Shown here: one piece after another, positions 43,815 through 53,077 of the stretch
Numbering within the stretch: position 1 is the stretch's first letter
How the letters are laid out: every line of letters begins with the position of its first letter
Source: Jannaschia helgolandensis
GTDB taxonomy: Bacteria > Pseudomonadota > Alphaproteobacteria > Rhodobacterales > Rhodobacteraceae
Direction of reading: 5' to 3'
NCBI RefSeq assembly: GCF_900109285.1
Contig: NZ_FNZQ01000001.1
Span: 587,001 to 651,000, forward strand
DNA: 64,000 nucleotides
Made by a program: the position numbers and the translations under genes
The notes under the pieces: model-generated
Seen by the model: only the letters and a program-made list of their open reading frames with translations
Database searches by the model: none
Told to the model about the DNA's origin: nothing

Positions 43815-43838
43815 CCTGACGGACCCGTTTCCGTCAGG
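43815..43838. terminator. Bidirectional terminator between IclR gene and ABC ATPase gene
   Basis: Arms CCTGACGGA (43815-43823) and TCCGTCAGG (43830-43838) pair perfectly over nine bases with a six-base loop. A run of seven A (43798-43804) lies to the left and gives a T-run on the minus strand, so termination is more convincing for the minus-strand operon. The stop codon of the ATPase gene is inside the right arm. Confidence 0.65.
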
Positions 43839-44820
43839 CGGCCCCCTTCAATGCGATTTCCCCTGCATGATGGCAGGCAACCCGGCCGGACCCGAAGGCC
43901 TCCAGTCTGGGCCGTTCCACCGAACAGATTTCAGTGGCCAGAGGACAGCGCGGGTGAAACGCGCAGCCCGACGGCGGATCGGTCGGATCGGGAATTTCAC
44001 CCTCCGGCGGCTCCACCTCGCGACCGAAGGCATCCAGACGGGGGGCAGCCTCGATCAGCATGGCGGTGTAGGGGTGCGCCGGTTTCGTAAACAGATCTCC
44101 CGGCGCGGCCTCCTCGACCAGACGTCCCAGATACAGCACGCCAATGGTATCGGCCATGTGCCGCACCACCGTCAGATCGTGGCTGATGAAAAGATAGGTC
44201 AGCCCGTGTTCGTCCTTCAGGTCGCTCATCAGGTTCAGAACCTGCGCCTGCACCGACACGTCCAGCGCGGAGGTCGGCTCGTCGCAGACGATCAGCTTCG
44301 GCTCGGACGCCAGCGCGCGGGCGACGCAGATGCGCTGCCGCTGCCCGCCGGAAAACTGGTGCGGATATTTCCCGGCGTCGTCGGGCGACAGACCCACCTG
44401 CGTCAGCAGCTTCTCGGCCAGCCCGACCGTGTCGCCGCCCCGCGCCGCCACCGGCTCGACGATGATATCGCGGACCCGCCAGCGCGGGTTCAGCGAGGCG
44501 AAGGGATCCTGGAAGATCATCTGTATATCGCTGCGGATGCGGTCGATCACCGCCGCGTCCGTCTCGGTCACCAGGTCAACGCCCTCGATCTCGACATGGC
44601 CTTCCGTCGGACGCAACAGACCCACCACCATCTTGCCGATGGTCGATTTGCCGGACCCGGATTCACCGACCAGGGCATAGGTCGTCCGCGCAGGTATCTC
44701 GAAACTCACGTCAGATACGGCAGTCAGCATCCGTTTGGGCAGCCGTTCGATCACGCGGTTCAGCCACGGTTTCGAGACGTCGAACACGCGCGTCAGGTTC
44801 TGAACGGATACAAGGCTCAT
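43834..44820 (-). CDS. Peptide/opine-type ABC transporter ATPase (DppF type)
   Basis: A 328-residue ABC ATPase. Walker A GESGSGKST, the DppF-type segment IQMIFQDPFASLNPRWRVRDI, signature FSGGQRQRICVARAL, Walker B LIVCDEPTSALDVSVQAQVLN. The C-terminal oligopeptide-transporter domain contains GCAFHPRCPLATEICS with cysteines that hold a Fe-S or metal site in this family. Start at ATG 44820 (MSLVSVQNLT), overlapping the partner ATPase by four bases. Last gene of the operon. Confidence 0.92.
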   Translation of the reverse strand: MSLVSVQNLTRVFDVSKPWLNRVIERLPKRMLTAVSDVSFEIPARTTYALVGESGSGKSTIGKMVVGLLRPTEGHVEIEGVDLVTETDAAVIDRIRSDIQMIFQDPFASLNPRWRVRDIIVEPVAARGGDTVGLAEKLLTQVGLSPDDAGKYPHQFSGGQRQRICVARALASEPKLIVCDEPTSALDVSVQAQVLNLMSDLKDEHGLTYLFISHDLTVVRHMADTIGVLYLGRLVEEAAPGDLFTKPAHPYTAMLIEAAPRLDAFGREVEPPEGEIPDPTDPPSGCAFHPRCPLATEICSVERPRLEAFGSGRVACHHAGEIALKGAA

Positions 44821-45800
44821 GCCGCCGCCTCGTCCTGTTCGATGGGGAACCAGCAGGCCGCCCGTTCGTCCGCCGTCCCGACCTTCGGGCCGGGATTGAC
44901 GCGGCACTTGTCCTGCGCGCGCGGACACCGGGGATGGAAGGCGCAGCCGTCGGGCATCCGGTTCAGACGCGGCATCGCACCGGGGATCTGGCGCAGCCGG
45001 GCCTGTCCCGCGCTCGCCGCCGGGGTCGAGGCCATCAACCCGTCGGTATAGGGATGCCGCGGCTGTCCCACGATCTGGCTGACCGGCCCGATCTCGGCCA
45101 GACGGCCCGCATACATCACCGCCACACGGTCGGCGGTCTCGGCAATGACGCCCATGTCATGCGTCACCAGCATCGCCGCCATGCCCCGTTCCCGGCACAG
45201 GCGCTTGAGCAGCGCGATGATCTGCGCCTGCACCGACACGTCCAGCGCCGTCGTCGGCTCGTCCGCAATCAGAAGCGTCGGTTCGGCACAAAGCGCCAGG
45301 GCAATCACCACCCTTTGCCGCATCCCGCCCGAAAACTCGTGCGGATAGGCTCCCATGCGGTTCCTGGCGGACGGAATACCGACCTCGTCCAGCCCCTGAA
45401 TGGCCCGCGCATCCGCCTCGGACCTGGACACATCCAGATGCCGCAGGATCGTCTCGGACAGTTGCTCGCCAATCGTCAGAAGCGGGTTGAGCGATGTCAG
45501 CGGGTCCTGGAACACCATCCCGATCCGCTTGCCCCGCACCCGGCGCATCTGCGCCAGCGTGTAATTATCGATCCGCTCCCCCTCCAGCAGCACCTCACCC
45601 GCAGAGATATGCGCCGGAGGGTCCAGCAGGCCGATGACAGCGTTTCCGGTCATGGACTTGCCCGCCCCGGATTCGCCGACGACGCCGAGGATTTCACCGG
45701 CCGCGATATCCCACGACACATCGTCCACGGGCCGCAGCGTGCCGTGCCGCGTCGGAATATCGACGGTAAGGTTGCGAAGGCTCAGAACCGGCATGTCCAT
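44817..45800 (-). CDS. Peptide/opine-type ABC transporter ATPase (DppD type)
   Basis: A 327-residue ABC ATPase. Walker A GESGAGKSM, RIGMVFQDPLTSLNPLLTIGEQL, signature FSGGMRQRVVIALAL, Walker B LLIADEPTTALDVSVQAQII, then the C-terminal GCAFHPRCPRAQDKC domain. The last Walker A residue is M rather than the usual T/S, a common DppD variant. ATG 45800 was chosen; it abuts the permease stop (TGATG). Confidence 0.92.
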   Translation of the reverse strand: MDMPVLSLRNLTVDIPTRHGTLRPVDDVSWDIAAGEILGVVGESGAGKSMTGNAVIGLLDPPAHISAGEVLLEGERIDNYTLAQMRRVRGKRIGMVFQDPLTSLNPLLTIGEQLSETILRHLDVSRSEADARAIQGLDEVGIPSARNRMGAYPHEFSGGMRQRVVIALALCAEPTLLIADEPTTALDVSVQAQIIALLKRLCRERGMAAMLVTHDMGVIAETADRVAVMYAGRLAEIGPVSQIVGQPRHPYTDGLMASTPAASAGQARLRQIPGAMPRLNRMPDGCAFHPRCPRAQDKCRVNPGPKVGTADERAACWFPIEQDEAAA

Positions 45801-46789
45801 CACCGCAACCTCGGGTTCAGCGCATCCCGCAGCCAGTCGCCCAGAAGGTTCACCGAAAGCGCCAGCGCCAGAAGGGTCAGGGCCGGGAAGAACAATATCC
45901 ACCACTCGCCCGAGAACAGGAAATCCTGACCAATTCGGATCAGCGTTCCGAGCGACGGTTGGGTGGGCGGCGCGCCGACACCCAGGAACGACAGCGTGGC
46001 CTCGGCGATGATCGCCAGCGCCAGCGAAATCGTCGCGATCACCAGCACCGGCGACAGCACGTTGGGCAGGATGTGCTTGAGCATGATCGCGCCCGGCTTG
46101 CGCCCGATCAGCCGCGCGGCCTGCACATATTCCTTGTTCTTCTCGACCAGCGTGGCACCCCGCACGACGCGGGCGAACTGCACCCAGTCCGACAGGCCGA
46201 TCGCCACGATCAGCACCCAGATCGCCATCTGGTCGCGGTATTCGATGGGGATCACCCCGCGTGCCACCCCGAAGATCAGCAGCGCCACAAGGATCGACGG
46301 GAAGGTCAATTGCACGTCGGCGACGCGCATGATGATCGTTTCGACCCAGCCCCCGACGTATCCGGCCAGCAACCCCAGCAGCACCCCCAGCACCAATGCG
46401 AACAGCACCGCCATGAAGCCCACGAACAGGCTGATCCGCAGGCCGTAGAGGATCGTCGACCAGACGTCGCGGCCCTGATCGTCGGTGCCCAGCCAGAACG
46501 ACTCGCCGGTGAACGCATTCGGCACACCGGGGCGTGAAAACCCGTTCATCAGGTTCAGGCTGGCCGGATCGAAGGGATTAGTCGTGGCGATCCAGGGCGC
46601 GAAGATCGCGGACAGGATCATTGCCAATGTGACCACTGCCGCGACGACGGCCACGGGTGAATGGCGGAAGGACCAGGTGACATCCGCGTCCCAGATCGAC
46701 CGCCAGCGGGACGGCTGCACCACCTCCGCCGGCTCCATCCGGTCCAGCGGCTCCACTCCCTGTCGGGTGGCGTCGGGAAGATTGCTCAT
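45800..46789 (-). CDS. Peptide/opine-type ABC transporter permease (DppC type)
   Basis: A 329-residue permease with an extended cytoplasmic N-terminus (about 50 residues) and six hydrophobic segments. WLGTDDQGRDVWSTILYGLRISLFVGF is the DppC/OppC hallmark; EYVQAARLIGRKPGAIMLKHILPNVLSPV is the EAA coupling loop. ATG 46789 follows GGGAGG closely. It overlaps the DppB-type gene by four bases. Confidence 0.92.
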   Translation of the reverse strand: MSNLPDATRQGVEPLDRMEPAEVVQPSRWRSIWDADVTWSFRHSPVAVVAAVVTLAMILSAIFAPWIATTNPFDPASLNLMNGFSRPGVPNAFTGESFWLGTDDQGRDVWSTILYGLRISLFVGFMAVLFALVLGVLLGLLAGYVGGWVETIIMRVADVQLTFPSILVALLIFGVARGVIPIEYRDQMAIWVLIVAIGLSDWVQFARVVRGATLVEKNKEYVQAARLIGRKPGAIMLKHILPNVLSPVLVIATISLALAIIAEATLSFLGVGAPPTQPSLGTLIRIGQDFLFSGEWWILFFPALTLLALALSVNLLGDWLRDALNPRLR

Positions 46790-47763
46790 GTGTGCCTCCC
46801 GTCGATGCGCAGGCGCGGGTCGACCCAGACATACAGGATATCGACCAACAGGTTGATCATCACGAACATCACCGAAATCAACATCAGATAGGCGGCCATG
46901 ACCGGAATATCGACGAACTGCACCGCATTGATGAACAGCAATCCGACGCCGGGCCACTGGAACACGGTCTCGGTAATGATCGCGAAGGCGATGATCGCGC
47001 CCAGTTGCAGACCCGTCACGGTAATCACGGGCACCATCGTGTTCTTCAGCGCGTGACGAAAGTTGACGGACTTTGCCGACAATCCGCGGGCACGGGCAAA
47101 GCGGATGTAATCCTGTCGCAATACTTCAAGCATCTCGGACCGGACCAGCCGCATGATCAGCGTCATCTGGAACAGGCCCAGCGTGATTGATGGCAGGATC
47201 AGCGATTTCAGGCCCGAGGACGTCAGGAACCCGGTCGTCCACCACCCAAGGTCCACGACATCGCCGCGCCCGAAGGTCGGCAGCCATCGCAACTGCACCC
47301 CGAACAGATAAATCAGCAGAATCCCGATCAAAAAGGTCGGTAGACTGACCCCGATCAGGGACACCGACATGATGATATTCGCCGCCCATCCATCCCGCCG
47401 GATCGCCGTGAACACGCCCAGGCCGATACCGACCGTCAGCGCCAGAACGCCGGACACGAAGGCCAGTTCCAGCGTCGCGGGCGCGCGTTCCGCGATGATC
47501 TGCGACACCGGGCGCGACTGACGATAGCTGATGCCGAAATCGCCGGTGACGGCGCGGCCCAGAAATCTGGCGTATTGCACCGCGAACGGGTCATTCAGGC
47601 CCAGCGCCTCGCGCAGGCGTTCGACGTCCTGCACCGTGCGTTCCTGCCCCAGCAGGTTCTCGATCGGATCGCCGACGAAGCGGAACATGGAGAACGCAAC
47701 CAATCCCACGGCCAGAAGCACGATGACGGACTGAAAGACACGACGGATGATATAGGCCAGCAT
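46786..47763 (-). CDS. Peptide/opine-type ABC transporter permease (DppB type)
   Basis: A 325-residue inner-membrane permease with six hydrophobic segments. N-terminal IIRRVFQSVIVLLAVGLVAFSMFRFVGDP and FGISYRQSRPVSQIIAERAPATLELA are typical DppB; the EAA loop reads YIRFARARGLSAKSVNFRHALKNTMVPVI. It pairs with the DppC-type permease. The 227 bases upstream, before the nearer binding-protein gene, hold an inverted repeat (47907-47913 with 47933-47939) but no gene. Confidence 0.92.
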   Translation of the reverse strand: MLAYIIRRVFQSVIVLLAVGLVAFSMFRFVGDPIENLLGQERTVQDVERLREALGLNDPFAVQYARFLGRAVTGDFGISYRQSRPVSQIIAERAPATLELAFVSGVLALTVGIGLGVFTAIRRDGWAANIIMSVSLIGVSLPTFLIGILLIYLFGVQLRWLPTFGRGDVVDLGWWTTGFLTSSGLKSLILPSITLGLFQMTLIMRLVRSEMLEVLRQDYIRFARARGLSAKSVNFRHALKNTMVPVITVTGLQLGAIIAFAIITETVFQWPGVGLLFINAVQFVDIPVMAAYLMLISVMFVMINLLVDILYVWVDPRLRIDGRHT

Positions 47764-47990
47764 CGTTAGGGTGTCCCCTCTCGGGCCCGGCGGGTCAAGC
47801 GCAGAGGTGCTCCGGACTGCTTGCGGTATGCCCGCGCGGTATCACACGGCCGTATCGGGCGAAGCAAAATTCATTCCGGCCTGCAACGGCCCGCGTGCCC
47901 CCGTCCGTCACCGTCACAGCCAGGAATGCACGCGGTGACATCATGCGGCGCGCGCCCCGGCATGGTTGCCTCCGGGATATGGTCTCCGGT

Positions 47991-49544
47991 TTATTCCGGC
48001 ACATTCATCCAGCGCAGCACGAGGAAATTGTCGGGCCGCTGCACGACCTCGACGCCTTCCTTCACGCCCCAGACCAGCGGCTGGATATAAAGCGGCACAT
48101 AGGCCTGCTCGTCCGCCATGATCCGGTTCGCCTCGTCCAGCATCGCCTGCCGCTTTGGCTCGTCGATTTCCGACTGAATCATCGGCATCAATTCGTCGAT
48201 ACGCGCGTTCGAGAAGCCGCCGAAATTCCACGACCCCATCTTGGTTTCCTCGTTGGGTGTGGCAACGAGGAAGCGCAGCGGATGTTCGGCGTCGAATGTG
48301 CCCGGCGACCAGCCCAGAAGATACATGTCGTGATCTTCCGCGCGCAGCGTGGTCCAGTAGTTCGCCACCGGCATGGATTCATACAGCGGTTTCAGACCCA
48401 CCTGCGCCAGCATCGCGTTGATCGCGGTGCAGACCGCCTCGTCGTTCAGATAGCGGTCGTTGGTGCATTTCAGCGAGAAGGCGAACCCGTCAGGGTAGCC
48501 CGCCTCCGCAAGCAGTTGCCGCGCCAGATCGGGGTCATAGGTGCCCGGCGCGATGTTTTCGGAATACCCGCGCAGGCCCGGTCCGATTAGCTGCGTCGCC
48601 TGTTCGGCGGACCCGCGCATCACGGTTTGCAGGATGGCGGGGATGTTGATGGCATGGGCGACGGCCTGACGGACGCGGACGTCCTTGAACGGGTTGCCCT
48701 CCTCACCGCCCGCGATCAGGTTCTCGGCATCATGCGGAAAGCCCAGCATGATGACCCGCGCCTCGATCCCACGGATCACATCGACACCGTCTGACTGCTC
48801 GATCCGCGCGGCGTCCTGAATCGGGACCGGCTCGATCAGGTCCAGCTCGCCGGACAGCAGCGCCGCGACCGCCGTGGCGGAGTTCTGGACGGGTTGATAG
48901 ACCGCCTCGGTCACGTTGCCGATGTCATCGTCCCACCAGCCGTCGAAGGCCACCAGCGTGGTTTTCAGACCCGGCTGGCGCTCGGTGACCATGTATGGCC
49001 CGGTGCCGTTGGTGTTCAGCGTGGCAAAGTTGCCCTGTTCGATACTGGGCAGCGCGGCGTCGTTCTCCTCGGCCCAGCCCTTGTCCAGCATCATCCAGTT
49101 GGCGATGCTGTCGGGGAAGATCGGGTTCGGCTCAGTGGTGTAGAATTCGACGGTGTAGTCATCGACCGCCTCGACCCGCTCGACTCCCGCGAACCAGCTC
49201 GAGGTATCGGATTCCGGGGCCGATCCGCGCTCATAGCTGAAAATCACGTCCTCGGCGGTGAAATCCTGCCCGCCATGGAACGTCACGCCTTCGCGCAGGG
49301 TAAAGCGCCAGCCTTCGCCCGCGCCGATCGGCTCCCATGCGGTGGCCAGCGACGGCTCCAGCTTCATGTCGCGGTCGCGCCGGACCAATCCTTCGTAGAC
49401 GTTGATCAACAGGCTGAACACCGGGGCGGAATTCCCGGCATTCGGGTCCAGCGTCGTCGGATCGGACGTGGTGGCGAACCGCAACTCGGCCGCGCCTGCG
49501 GGCAAGGCCACGGCCAGCAATGCGGCGGTCAGAATGGTTTTCAT
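47991..49544 (-). CDS. ABC transporter substrate-binding protein (family 5), copy 1
   Basis: A 517-residue periplasmic receptor of the dipeptide/oligopeptide/nickel class. A Sec signal peptide covers about residues 1-19 (GAA). SBP-family-5 features include LRFATTSDPTTLDPNAGNSAPV at the mature N-terminus and WRFTLREGVTFHGGQDFTAEDVIFSYER. Related to, but distinct from, the second receptor next to it (both share CTNDRYLNDEAVCTAI-like and DIPVQD/PIQDAAR-like segments). ATG 49544 follows GGGGGA. Confidence 0.9.
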   Translation of the reverse strand: MKTILTAALLAVALPAGAAELRFATTSDPTTLDPNAGNSAPVFSLLINVYEGLVRRDRDMKLEPSLATAWEPIGAGEGWRFTLREGVTFHGGQDFTAEDVIFSYERGSAPESDTSSWFAGVERVEAVDDYTVEFYTTEPNPIFPDSIANWMMLDKGWAEENDAALPSIEQGNFATLNTNGTGPYMVTERQPGLKTTLVAFDGWWDDDIGNVTEAVYQPVQNSATAVAALLSGELDLIEPVPIQDAARIEQSDGVDVIRGIEARVIMLGFPHDAENLIAGGEEGNPFKDVRVRQAVAHAINIPAILQTVMRGSAEQATQLIGPGLRGYSENIAPGTYDPDLARQLLAEAGYPDGFAFSLKCTNDRYLNDEAVCTAINAMLAQVGLKPLYESMPVANYWTTLRAEDHDMYLLGWSPGTFDAEHPLRFLVATPNEETKMGSWNFGGFSNARIDELMPMIQSEIDEPKRQAMLDEANRIMADEQAYVPLYIQPLVWGVKEGVEVVQRPDNFLVLRWMNVPE

Positions 49545-49648
49545 CGGATGGTCCCCCGGAAATACCTGGACCCGCATCGTGACAGATGCAGACGGCAGGT
49601 CAAATCAAGTCTGATCCGCGACGGTCCCGCGACCCCCGCGCACAAACG

Positions 49649-49671
49649 AAAAGGGACCCCGAAGGGCCCCT
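49649..49671 (-). terminator. Rho-independent-like terminator between the two receptor genes
   Basis: On the minus strand: arm AGGGGCCC, loop TTCG, arm GGGTCCCT (49652-49671; one G-T wobble), then TTTT (49652-49649). The UUCG tetraloop makes it very stable. It follows the far receptor gene by about 20 bases and precedes the near receptor gene, so it should make the far receptor more abundant than the permeases. Confidence 0.75.
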
Positions 49672-49692
49672 GATCCGGGCACTGGCAATGCC

Positions 49693-51267
49693 TCAGTTGG
49701 CGGTGAAGTACTTCAGCTTCGGGTCATCCTCGGGGCTGACCTCGGTGCCGACGGCATCCGTCATGCCCCAGTTCAGAACCTGATGGTGCAGCGGAATGTA
49801 CAACTGCTCCTCCTGCACGGTGTTCCAGATCTCCGCCACCGTCGCGGCGCGCGCCTCCAGATCGGTCTCCGACGCAAGGCTCTCGATCTTCGCATCCGTC
49901 GCCGCGTCCGAGAAGCCGGTCGGGTTCCACGATCCACGCTCCCCATCCTTGCTGTGCACCAGGAAGTTGAAGATATACTCGCTGTCATAGGTCGGCACGC
50001 CCCAGCCCAGCAGATAGAAATCCGTGGTGCCGTTCTGGATCAGCGGGAAGTGCAGCGCCTTGGACTGCGCGTTCAGATTCACCGTGATGCCGATCTGACC
50101 CATCATGCCCGCAACGGCCTGACAAATCGCCTCGTCATTCACATAGCGGTCGTTCGGGCAATCCAGCTGAATGGTGAACCCATCCGCATACCCGGCCTCG
50201 TCCATCAGGGCCTTCGCGCCCTCGATGTCCTGCGGCTGCACGGCATCCAGCTCCTCGGTCCAGCCATCGACGAAGGGCGGTGCGATCATGCCCGCGGGCT
50301 GCGACTGGCCGCGCATCACCACCTGTTTGATGGCGTCGCGGTTGATCGCCATGTTCATCGCCCGGCGCACACGCACATCGGCAAGCGGGTTGGCACCTTC
50401 GATGTTATCCCGCTCCAGATCGTCGGCCCCGATGTTCAGGCCAAGGAAGATCACGCGGTTCTGCGGCGCGGTCTTGACCACCAGACCGTCGGTCCCCTTC
50501 ACCCGATCCAGATCCTGAACCGGGACGTCCTGAATGAAATCGACCTCGCCCGACAACAGCGCGGCAACCCGCGTGGCGGCGTTCTGGATCGGCGTGTATT
50601 CCACCCGGTCGAATCCCAGAGGAAAGTCGTCCACGCCCCAGTAATCGGGGTTGGCGACCAGAACCGTCTTCACATCCGGCTCGCGCGATTCGACGGTGTA
50701 CGGCCCGGTGCCGTTTGCGTTGGTGGCGGCGAAGGTCGTCTCGCCGTCGGCCATGTTCTGCACGTCCACCACGTCGTTGGCCTCGGCCCATCCGCTGTCC
50801 ATCATGAACAGGTTGGTAAAGTTGTTCGGCAGGATCGGGTTCGGCCCGTCCGTCACGAATTCCACGGTGTAATCGTCCACGGCCCGGACGTCGGTGATGG
50901 AGGTCAGCAGCTCCTTCATCGCCGAATTCTCGGACTGCGCTCGCCCGAAGCTGAACACCACGTCCTCGGCATTGAAATCGGCACCATCGGCAAATGTCAC
51001 GCCTTCACGCAGCTTGAACACCCAGACATTCGGGTCGTCCTCGGACACGGCCCATTCGGTGGCCAGCGCCGGTTCGAACGCGCCGGTGACATCCCGGATG
51101 ATCAGCGGCTCATAGATCTGATGCGCCAGCGTATGCGTCGGCCCTTCGTTCTGGGCATGTGGGTCCAATGTCAGACTGTCGCCCGCGCGCGCCCAGCGCA
51201 GGGTTTGTGCCGAGGCGCCAGTGGCGGCCAGCGCGGCAATTGTCAGGATCGCAGTGGTGCGAAGCAT
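49693..51267 (-). CDS. ABC transporter substrate-binding protein (family 5), copy 2
   Basis: A 524-residue periplasmic receptor with a Sec signal peptide (about residues 1-20, ASA). Mature part begins QTLRWARAGDSLTLDPHAQNEG, then VWVFKLREGVTFADGADFNAEDVVFSF, as in family 5 receptors. It is the first gene of the operon, transcribed leftward toward the second receptor, two permeases and two ATPases. The two receptors share length and many segments (NGTGPY, LLSGE, CPNDRYVNDEAIC), so they are paralogues that may bind different ligands for one transporter. Confidence 0.9.
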   Translation of the reverse strand: MLRTTAILTIAALAATGASAQTLRWARAGDSLTLDPHAQNEGPTHTLAHQIYEPLIIRDVTGAFEPALATEWAVSEDDPNVWVFKLREGVTFADGADFNAEDVVFSFGRAQSENSAMKELLTSITDVRAVDDYTVEFVTDGPNPILPNNFTNLFMMDSGWAEANDVVDVQNMADGETTFAATNANGTGPYTVESREPDVKTVLVANPDYWGVDDFPLGFDRVEYTPIQNAATRVAALLSGEVDFIQDVPVQDLDRVKGTDGLVVKTAPQNRVIFLGLNIGADDLERDNIEGANPLADVRVRRAMNMAINRDAIKQVVMRGQSQPAGMIAPPFVDGWTEELDAVQPQDIEGAKALMDEAGYADGFTIQLDCPNDRYVNDEAICQAVAGMMGQIGITVNLNAQSKALHFPLIQNGTTDFYLLGWGVPTYDSEYIFNFLVHSKDGERGSWNPTGFSDAATDAKIESLASETDLEARAATVAEIWNTVQEEQLYIPLHHQVLNWGMTDAVGTEVSPEDDPKLKYFTAN

Positions 51268-51480
51268 GGGTCTCTCCTATTGGCAGACGCCCCTGTTCCG
51301 GGGCTGATACGCGAAGGGAACATCGTTTGGCAGACAGAGGCAAGGGGATGCAGTCGCGCGAAGATGGCCACGTCCGGTCACAACAGGCCCGAGCGGCCCG
51401 AACGGCAGATTTCCGGAATCGGCGGCCCGGATGTATGATGGACCCCGTTAAGTCCAGTACAAGTGAGAAGGAGTAACACC

Positions 51481-52089
51481 ATGTCGGACGAAACGGACAA
51501 GGCAAATCACGACGCAAAACAAAAGGTCGCCGACCATCTCGAAGAGGTTCAGGGCAAGATCGAGAACGAAAAAGGCGAGCCGGAGATCACTGACAACGAG
51601 CATGTCGAGAACAAGAAGCTCGGCAATACTTCCGACAAGCAGAAAGAGTGGGTCCGGGACGAGATCGAGGAGGCCATCGACGAGATCCTGCAGGAGGTGA
51701 ACCGGAACGATATCGTCAAGGCCGACTGCCTGATGCGTAAATTGCGCCGGACCCTGAAACGTCGCATGACCGACTCGGACAAGCGCACCGAGATGTTCAA
51801 GCTTCTGGTGTTGGCACGAAAGGCGAAGCGCAAGATCACCGATCCTGCCGCCCTCGCGTTCCGAGACGAGCTGGACGACTTGCCAGAGGATTTTGCCGGC
51901 TTCGGTATATCCCGGGCGGCATCCTTCGCACCGGACGCCCCGATCTCTGCCATCGCGGAAATCAGCGGCTCCGCCGAGGAAGCGCTGGCATCTGCCCTTT
52001 CGATCGAAACGGTGGAAGACTTGGCGACCCATCCGGCAATCGCGCTCGCGATGCAGGTAATGGAAGCCGCGCGCCGTCGCGACTGCTGA
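51481..52089 (+). CDS. Highly charged protein of unknown function
   Basis: A 202-residue soluble protein I do not recognise. Residues 1-75 are extremely charged and lysine/glutamate/aspartate-rich and probably helical or disordered; residues 75-130 are a basic helical stretch (CLMRKLRRTLKRRM, KLLVLARKAKRKI); residues 150-200 form a hydrophobic helical end (PISAIAEISGSAEEALASALSIETVEDLATHP) that resembles short SAM/HhH-like helical repeats. ATG 51481 follows AAGGAG with seven-base spacing. It is monocistronic, divergent from the ABC receptor operon. Confidence 0.6.
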   Translation: MSDETDKANHDAKQKVADHLEEVQGKIENEKGEPEITDNEHVENKKLGNTSDKQKEWVRDEIEEAIDEILQEVNRNDIVKADCLMRKLRRTLKRRMTDSDKRTEMFKLLVLARKAKRKITDPAALAFRDELDDLPEDFAGFGISRAASFAPDAPISAIAEISGSAEEALASALSIETVEDLATHPAIALAMQVMEAARRRDC

Positions 52090-52103
52090 CGCGATCTACG
52101 CGT

Positions 52104-52128
52104 GACCGGACCCGGAGCGCCGGTCTTT
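52104..52128 (+). terminator. Weak terminator after the charged protein gene
   Basis: GACCGG (52104-52109), ten bases, CCGGTC (52120-52125), then TTT. It begins 15 bases after the stop codon. The stem is short but placed as a terminator should be. Confidence 0.4.
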
Positions 52129-52381
52129 CAAGGTGCCGTGCGTTCCGGCCCGATCGGGGTGTTCCGCTACCCGGATTGCGGAACCCTGCCCGGCGCAGGC
52201 TTGGGCGAGGACAGAAATATGCGACCGAGCGACGAAGGGTTGGCCCCTTGAGTGAGCACAGGTCGAAATGGACGCGCCGCGTCCTGATTGCGGGCAGGGC
52301 GGTCGCATAGGATGAAGCATGTTCGTGTCAGGACGAACTGCGGATGAAGATAAACAGTTTGGACAAATCTGGGGGTGTCCC

Positions 52382-52909
52382 GTGAATAGCATTGAGATCG
52401 AGTCGTGCCGCAGTCTGCCGCCCAGAGAAGACCTTGATACGATCCTGGCTCAATATTACGCGCTTATCGTCCAGCGAATGCGGGACATCGGCTTCGACAT
52501 TGACCCTGCCGCCCCGGAAAGTGCGCTTGCAGAGTTCTGGGCGAATGCGGACGAATATTTACCGCCGAAGGGCTGTCTGGTCATCGCCCGGAGAGGGACC
52601 GGGCAAATCGTGGGATGTGGAATGATGAAACGTCTCGATGAACATACCGGCGAATTGAAACGGGTCTTTGTTATCGAAGACGCAAGAGGAACCGGCACCG
52701 GTCGGGCACTGATCGAGGCGCGCGAAACCGCGGCGCGGAGCATGGGGTTGAAACGGCTGGTCGCGGATACGCTCACGCCGAACGTCGAGATGCGAGACCT
52801 GTATCCGAAGCTTGGATTTACAAAGCTGGACGAACCGATAGAAACGACGACCTACAAGGATCGGCCCATGCTGCGCCCACATCTGCACTATTTCTCAAAA
52901 AAGCTTTGA
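52382..52909 (+). CDS. GNAT-family N-acetyltransferase
   Basis: A 175-residue acetyltransferase. Motif A, which binds acetyl-CoA, is LKRVFVIEDARGTGTGRALIEARE (about residues 98-122); strand-helix elements before it are GCLVIARRGTGQIVGCGMMKRL, and NVEMRDLYPKLGF is the C-terminal motif B region. I prefer the GTG at 52382, which follows GGGGGT and fits the usual domain length; an ATG at 52319 would add 21 unconserved residues. Acceptor unknown. No partner gene is evident. Confidence 0.78.
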   Translation: MNSIEIESCRSLPPREDLDTILAQYYALIVQRMRDIGFDIDPAAPESALAEFWANADEYLPPKGCLVIARRGTGQIVGCGMMKRLDEHTGELKRVFVIEDARGTGTGRALIEARETAARSMGLKRLVADTLTPNVEMRDLYPKLGFTKLDEPIETTTYKDRPMLRPHLHYFSKKL

Positions 52910-53077
52910 GAAGCCGCAACCGCATGACCCTTCCTTCGAGCCGCTTTTCATCGGTGGCCCGCCGAAGTCGGTTTCTTCCCGCGAAACCGCAGGCCCCGCC
53001 GCAGGATCTTCATCGGGCGATCGCCCGTTCTTGCGGAAAACCGTCAATCCGACGCTTTCCGGGCACCCGTCACACCT

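Noticed and set aside
49783-51438. Long plus-strand open frame across the ABC receptor gene
   Set aside because: Antisense to a clear receptor with signal peptide; no recognisable protein features.
52319-52381. Upstream ATG for the GNAT protein
   Set aside because: The extra 21 residues show no match to the GNAT fold; the GTG at 52382 has a better ribosome-binding site and gives the usual length.
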